Positions 60,593 through 64,000 of a stretch of DNA of 64,000 nucleotides are shown here, piece after piece. Source of the DNA: Piscinibacter gummiphilus. GTDB taxonomy: Bacteria; Pseudomonadota; Gammaproteobacteria; Burkholderiales; Burkholderiaceae_C. The stretch lies in NCBI RefSeq assembly GCF_002116905.1, contig NZ_CP015118.1, positions 744,001 through 808,000 on the forward strand, given 5' to 3'. The number at the start of each line of letters is the position of its first letter. Position 1 is the first letter of the stretch. A model generated the notes under the pieces. That model made no database searches. It saw only the letters and a list, made by a program, of their open reading frames with translations, and had not been told where the DNA came from. A program made the position numbers and the translations under genes.

Positions 60593-60779
60593 GGGCGGCT
60601 CCAGGCGGTTCCGGAGATTTACCACACCGATGGCCTCGCCACGCGGCCCCCTGGCCGCTGGAGTCCGGCGCTTCGGTGAAAGCCCCATGGGCGCGCCGGA
60701 GGCCGGCCGGTAGCATCCCCGGCGTGTTTTCAACACCCGTCCACTTTCACCCCCTGGCGTCGTCCGTCCGCTCCCGGCC

Positions 60780-60974
60780 ATGGTGAGCGGGGACGACCGG
60801 CCCGTGCTCTGGCGCGTGGTCTACAACGGGCAGACGAACCGGATGGGCGGGGCGTGGGACGCGGGCCCCTGGCACCCGGACCGCGAGCGCGTGGAGCATT
60901 TCGCCGCCTGGCTGCGCAGCATGGGACACCGGGCCGAGGTGCAGCACAACGGGACGCCGGCGTCCCGGTCTTGA
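60780..60974 (+). CDS. Small hypothetical protein, 64 aa
   Basis: A 64-residue soluble protein (WRVVYNGQTNRMGGAWDAGP and HFAAWLRSMGHRAEVQHNGT). No domain was recognised. It lies 42 bases before the TauE/SafE gene on the same strand and could form an operon with it. The start ATG has no strong ribosome site, so the assignment is moderate. Confidence 0.5.
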   Translation: MVSGDDRPVLWRVVYNGQTNRMGGAWDAGPWHPDRERVEHFAAWLRSMGHRAEVQHNGTPASRS

Positions 60975-61016
60975 CTCGGTGCAGTAGAGTCGGCGGCTGA
61001 AGTTCCCGCCCTTCCC

Positions 61017-61763
61017 ATGATTTCCGACCCCTGGTTCTACGCGGCCGCGATCCCGGCCGTGCTGCTGATGGGCCTTGCCAAGAGCGGCTTCGCCGCCGGC
61101 TTCGGCTCGCTCGCCACCCCGCTGATGGCCCTGACCATCGCCGTGCCGCAGGCCGCCGCCGTGATGCTGCCGCTGCTGCTGGTGATGGACGCGGTGGGCA
61201 TCCAGCAGCTCTGGAAGGAGCGCGACCCCGCGCTGCTGCGCCTGCTGCTGCCCGCGGGCCTGATCGGCACCGTGGTGGGCACCGTGCTCTTCGGGCTGAT
61301 GCCGAAGCACGTCGTGGCCGGCGTGGTGGGCGCCCTCACCCTGCTGTTCCTGGCGCAGCGCCTGCTGTTCCCGCCCCGGAGCGACGTCCCGCGCCACTCG
61401 AAACCGCTCGGTTTCGTGCTGGGCATCGTCTCCGGCTTCACGAGTTTCGTGGCCCATGCCGGCGGCCCGCCGATCATGGCTTACATCCTGCCGCTGCGCC
61501 TGGACCCGATCCGCTTCACTGCCACGATGGCCGTGTTCTTCGGTGCCGTGAACCTGTCGAAGTGGATCCCGTACGCGTGGCTCGGCCTGATCGACCTGCG
61601 CAACATGACGACGTCGCTCGTGCTGATGCCGCTCGCGCCGCTGGGCGTGTGGGGCGGCGTGTGGCTGGCCCGGCGCATCAAGCCGACCTGGTTCTTCCGG
61701 CTCGCGTACTCCGGGATGTTCCTCACCGGGGTGAAGCTGCTGTGGGACGGGCTGCACGGCTGA
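61017..61763 (+). CDS. TauE/SafE-family membrane exporter
   Basis: A 248-residue membrane protein with about eight hydrophobic helices and the TauE/SafE family features: LLMGLAKSGFAAGFGSLATP at the N-terminus, then the second repeat AHAGGPPIMAYILPLRLDPI. Family members export sulfonates, sulfite or other small anions; the exact substrate is unknown. It follows the 64-residue gene and is convergent with the reverse transcriptase, from which it is nine bases apart. Confidence 0.87.
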   Translation: MISDPWFYAAAIPAVLLMGLAKSGFAAGFGSLATPLMALTIAVPQAAAVMLPLLLVMDAVGIQQLWKERDPALLRLLLPAGLIGTVVGTVLFGLMPKHVVAGVVGALTLLFLAQRLLFPPRSDVPRHSKPLGFVLGIVSGFTSFVAHAGGPPIMAYILPLRLDPIRFTATMAVFFGAVNLSKWIPYAWLGLIDLRNMTTSLVLMPLAPLGVWGGVWLARRIKPTWFFRLAYSGMFLTGVKLLWDGLHG

Positions 61764-61772
61764 CCCGTCGGT

Positions 61773-63107
61773 TCAGGCGGCCCAGTCGATCCGTTCGAAG
61801 AGCCGGGCCAGCCGCGCCCCCTTGGCCGCGTTGAGCTGGGTGGCCCAGGCCACGCGGCCCCGCAGGTGGGCCCGCCAGTCGGGGCGGTTCTCCCGGTTCT
61901 GTGTCGCCGGGCCGTCGCGCACGCACTGGTGGAGGATGGCCTTGAGGCGGTCGAACTCGTCGCGCGGCAGGTTCGGGCGGTCGTTCACCACCACGTGGCA
62001 CACGGTCTGGCGCCGGCCGGCGCCGGTGCAGCGGGTCTTGCGCGGGTTCAGCGCGAAGCCTTCCTCGATGACGATGCGGCTCACATGCCGCTCGATGCGG
62101 GCGAAGGCCGTGCGCAGCCGGGCCGGGCCGGACAGCACGAGGTCGTCGGCATAGCGGCTGTAGCGGGCGCCGAGCGAGGTGGCGAGGTGGGCCAGCCGGA
62201 CGTCCAGGCCGAAGGCGCAGAGGTTCGCGAGCGCCGGCGACGTCGGAGCACCCTGCGGCAGGTGCGGGTCGCGCAGCCGCTGCACCTGCTCCCAGTCCAT
62301 GCCACCTTCGGCACGCAGGCGGCGCAGCGCGGGCTCGGGGGTGGCGACGGTGCACAGCGCCGTGAGCGCACGCGCCACTTCCTCCGGGTAGCCGAGCGTG
62401 GTGAACAGCGCGTGCACGCGCGAGGCCTTCACCGCGGTGAAGAAGTCCTTCAGGTCGAAGCGCAGCACCACGGCCTGGCCGCAGTGCCGGCGCGCGTGGT
62501 CGATCACCGAGCGTTCCCGGGTGTAGCCGTGCGCCGCCTCGTGCGGCGGAATGCGGTCGAGCAGGTCGTCGAGCACGCGGCGCTGCAGCGGCATCAGGTA
62601 CGGCTCGGGCACTTCGAGCAGGCGCCAGCCGCCCGTGCGCTTCGGTCGCAGGTGGCTGCGGTAGTGCTGCTCGACCATGGGCGTGCGGCGCTGCCAGTCC
62701 GACGGCCGGGTCAGGCGCCACAGGCCGCCCGTGCCGATGCCGAGCCATGCCGCGAGGGCGCCGGCGTGGGGCCAGAAGGGCACCTGGCACCGGTCGAGTC
62801 CGAGCGGCAGCGGGTTCATCCGGTCGGCCTCGCGCAGCAGGTAGCGGCGCACGCATGGGGGCTCGTGGGCGATCCACGCGAAATGGAAGCCCTGGTCGCG
62901 TTCGATCAGGTCGGCCAGCGAGCGGACCGACAGGCGCCGCCAGCGTTCCCCGGCCATGGCGGCACAGCGCTCCACCAGCGGCCCGCACCACGACGCCTCG
63001 GCGCCCAGGCACGCCCGGATGCGCGCGGCCATGCCGTCGGGCGTGCGCTGGCCGACCTGCAGCGCGCGGGCGAGGGCGAGGGCGGTGAGCCGGACCAGCG
63101 ATGCCAT
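61773..63107 (-). CDS. Retron-type reverse transcriptase with N-terminal extension
   Basis: A 444-residue RNA-directed DNA polymerase. Motif A is RFDLKDFF (residues 216-223, catalytic Asp218), motif B is QGAPTSPALAN (285-295), motif C is YADD (319-322). The retron NAxxH site reads HARRH (204-208), and the retron VTG site reads VCH in RRQTVCHVVVN (365-375). About 150 residues precede the RT core and are helical, as in the myxobacterial Mx162/Sa163-type retron enzymes. AGGAG lies nine bases before the ATG. A structured region with an a1/a2 inverted repeat lies directly upstream. No separate effector gene is present, so the retron may be single-component or the effector may be elsewhere. Confidence 0.88.
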   Translation of the reverse strand: MASLVRLTALALARALQVGQRTPDGMAARIRACLGAEASWCGPLVERCAAMAGERWRRLSVRSLADLIERDQGFHFAWIAHEPPCVRRYLLREADRMNPLPLGLDRCQVPFWPHAGALAAWLGIGTGGLWRLTRPSDWQRRTPMVEQHYRSHLRPKRTGGWRLLEVPEPYLMPLQRRVLDDLLDRIPPHEAAHGYTRERSVIDHARRHCGQAVVLRFDLKDFFTAVKASRVHALFTTLGYPEEVARALTALCTVATPEPALRRLRAEGGMDWEQVQRLRDPHLPQGAPTSPALANLCAFGLDVRLAHLATSLGARYSRYADDLVLSGPARLRTAFARIERHVSRIVIEEGFALNPRKTRCTGAGRRQTVCHVVVNDRPNLPRDEFDRLKAILHQCVRDGPATQNRENRPDWRAHLRGRVAWATQLNAAKGARLARLFERIDWAA

Positions 63108-63126
63108 GAACGGGGTCTCCTGAGGT

Positions 63127-63285
63127 GCGGCCGCCGACCAACCTGCGGGTGATGCATGAGCATCGTGGCGCCTGCGCCGTGCCGCTCATGCCCCGGAAGG
63201 ACCTGCCGGGAAATCACCGCGGGGGAGCCCCGCGGTGCGAAGGCGGTTCAGGGAACCGTCTCGCGATGTGCTTGGTGGCGGCCGC
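63127..63285 (-). ncRNA. Candidate retron msr-msd RNA
   Basis: Read on the minus strand, GCGGCCGCCACCAA (63285-63272) pairs with TTGGTCGGCGGCCGC (63141-63127), differing by one bulged base: the a1 and a2 arms. The base after a1, at 63271, is G, where retrons have the branching guanosine in an AGC context (here AAGC). Between the arms are CGGTTC-CCT-GAACCG (63258-63244), a perfect 10-base stem CACCGCGGGG/CCCCGCGGTG with loop CTC (63237-63215), CCCGG/CCGGG (63210-63192), and a long hairpin with arms GCATGAGC and GCTCATGC (63191-63154), the probable msd. The order a1-G-msr-msd-a2-RT is that of a retron. Confidence 0.72.
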
Positions 63286-63350
63286 GCGCGGATTATGGCG
63301 ACAAGCCGGCCTCCGGGCGTCCGGCCGGGATCAGGCAAAATCCCTCTCTT

Positions 63351-64000
63351 ATGAACGAGGTCACCCCCATCGCGGAGCCTGCGGAGTCGGCTCGATTCGA
63401 GGATCTGTTCAGAGAACCCGCCTTTGCACACGACAGCCCGCTCGCGTTCGCCCTCGCGCGCAAGCAGGATGCGGTCGACGCGCTGCGCGGCCTGTTCACC
63501 GGTGCCTCCGCGCTCGTGCGGCTGCGCCTCTGGTGTTTCCTGACCCTCGCCACGCACCCGCAGGGCCGGCTGTCGCGCGACGACGTCAACCAGCTCTTCC
63601 ACGCCGTGCTGCCCGAGCCGCTCGACACGGCGCTCAAGCGCCTGCGCGAACTCGACCTGCTGGTGTGGGACGCCACCGCGCAGGACTACCACCTCTCGCC
63701 GCTCGCCCACCAGGTGCAGGCGCTGCTGGCGCCGCTGTCGTCGGCGCCGCAGGACGACGACGAGCTGTCGGGCCTGCTGGCGCAGGTCGCCGGCGCGCAG
63801 CAGCTGGGGGTGGTGGACGCGGCCCAGCTGCAGCACCTGCATGCCCAGCTCGCCCGCCTGCACGACGAGTTCGCCGACGCCATCGCCAGCGGCTCCGAGG
63901 CCCGGCTGCGCCAGGCGCAACCGCGCTTCGACCGCGCGCTGGCGCTGGTCGACAAGGCCGGCCAGGCGCTGTCGGCCATCATCCGCGACCACCACGACAA
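63351..64000 (+). CDS. Hypothetical cytoplasmic protein with winged-helix-like segment, 3' end cut
   Basis: An ATG at 63351 opens a frame that runs past the window edge, at least 216 residues. The N-terminal part (RLRLWCFLTLATHPQGRLSR, DDVNQLFHAVL, TALKRLRELDLLVWD) looks like a winged helix, and the rest (HLHAQLARLHDEFADAIASG onward) is long helices. The layout resembles kleisin-type subunits of MukF/MksF/JetA systems, but no diagnostic motif is seen. It is divergent from the reverse transcriptase and its RNA region; the gap between them (63286-63350) has no other gene. Function is not assigned. Confidence 0.65.
   Translation, partial: MNEVTPIAEPAESARFEDLFREPAFAHDSPLAFALARKQDAVDALRGLFTGASALVRLRLWCFLTLATHPQGRLSRDDVNQLFHAVLPEPLDTALKRLRELDLLVWDATAQDYHLSPLAHQVQALLAPLSSAPQDDDELSGLLAQVAGAQQLGVVDAAQLQHLHAQLARLHDEFADAIASGSEARLRQAQPRFDRALALVDKAGQALSAIIRDHHD

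Noticed and set aside
61773..63107. Reverse transcriptase considered as group II intron or abortive-infection (DRT) type
   Set aside because: There are no intron maturase or HNH domains and no domain V-like RNA; the upstream a1/a2-type repeats and the position of the RNA before the RT fit a retron better.
63215..63237. 10-base-stem hairpin considered as a plain terminator
   Set aside because: It lies between divergent genes where no transcript needs to end, and it is nested within a longer inverted-repeat structure upstream of the reverse transcriptase.
1..64000. tRNA, rRNA or integrase signs of a genomic island
   Set aside because: No tRNA or rRNA sequence, integrase, transposase or att-like direct repeat was recognised, so island boundaries are not claimed.

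Overview
This GC-rich window shows the gene style of a free-living betaproteobacterium, most likely Burkholderiales of the Comamonadaceae/Sphaerotilaceae type. The signs are four Bug-type (TctC) periplasmic binding proteins without their membrane partners, a classical Gram-negative porin, a PEP-CTERM protein, many LysR/GntR/AraC regulators and aromatic meta-cleavage genes. No rRNA, tRNA, CRISPR array or insertion sequence was seen. Genes are dense and no gap exceeds about 250 bases.

Layout. 1-4.4 kb: a cut leucine-rich-repeat gene, a methyltransferase, an aldo/keto reductase and a fused binding-protein/permease of the glycine-betaine (OpuC/ProX-ProW) type without an ATPase. 4.4-8.5 kb: an apparent operon ligI-porin-Bug (pyrone dicarboxylate lactonase plus uptake) facing a LysR gene. 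8.5-11.9 kb: a citrate-synthase-like protein with its own DNA-binding N-terminus, facing a Bug protein and a 2-hydroxyacid dehydrogenase. 11.9-16 kb: an outer-membrane barrel, two small proteins and a large cytochrome c-like lipoprotein. 16-23 kb: acyl-CoA enzymes (three crotonase-fold proteins, a hot-dog protein, a nitronate-monooxygenase-family flavoenzyme) interrupted by a PEP-CTERM protein and a secreted pectate lyase. 23-28 kb: two paralogous carboxylesterase lipoproteins flanking a GntR regulator, with matching inverted-repeat sites before all three. 28-36 kb: a gallate cluster (LysR with two DNA-binding domains; ligJ, ligK, gallate dioxygenase, a signal-less ModA-like protein, two Bug proteins, a DUF1932 dehydrogenase).

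36-45 kb: a membrane protein, a PEP-mutase-family lyase, a thioesterase, a Tat-exported metallo-beta-lactamase-fold protein, and a PhoD-like phosphatase/response regulator/histidine kinase operon. 45-52 kb: a LuxR regulator, a FocA/NirC channel with a fused PP2C phosphatase-Ser/Thr kinase, and a three-gene overlapping operon (52-aa protein, DUF1989, BMP binding protein) facing a GntR gene. 52-61 kb: assorted metabolic and regulatory genes, including a GH128-like glycanase, a PanE-like reductase, a degenerate GGDEF protein, and the DUF2950/DUF3300 pair. 61-63.3 kb: a reverse transcriptase preceded by an RNA-like structure that matches a retron msr-msd.

How the parts fit. The ligI locus and the gallate cluster together would take 2-pyrone-4,6-dicarboxylate and gallate through 4-oxalomesaconate to pyruvate and oxaloacetate. 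With the pectate lyase, GH128-like enzyme and esterases they suggest growth on plant debris. The most unusual element is the candidate retron at 61.77-63.29 kb: a reverse transcriptase with a roughly 150-residue N-terminal extension, YADD, altered retron motifs, a near-perfect a1/a2 inverted repeat, a G directly after a1 and stacked hairpins.
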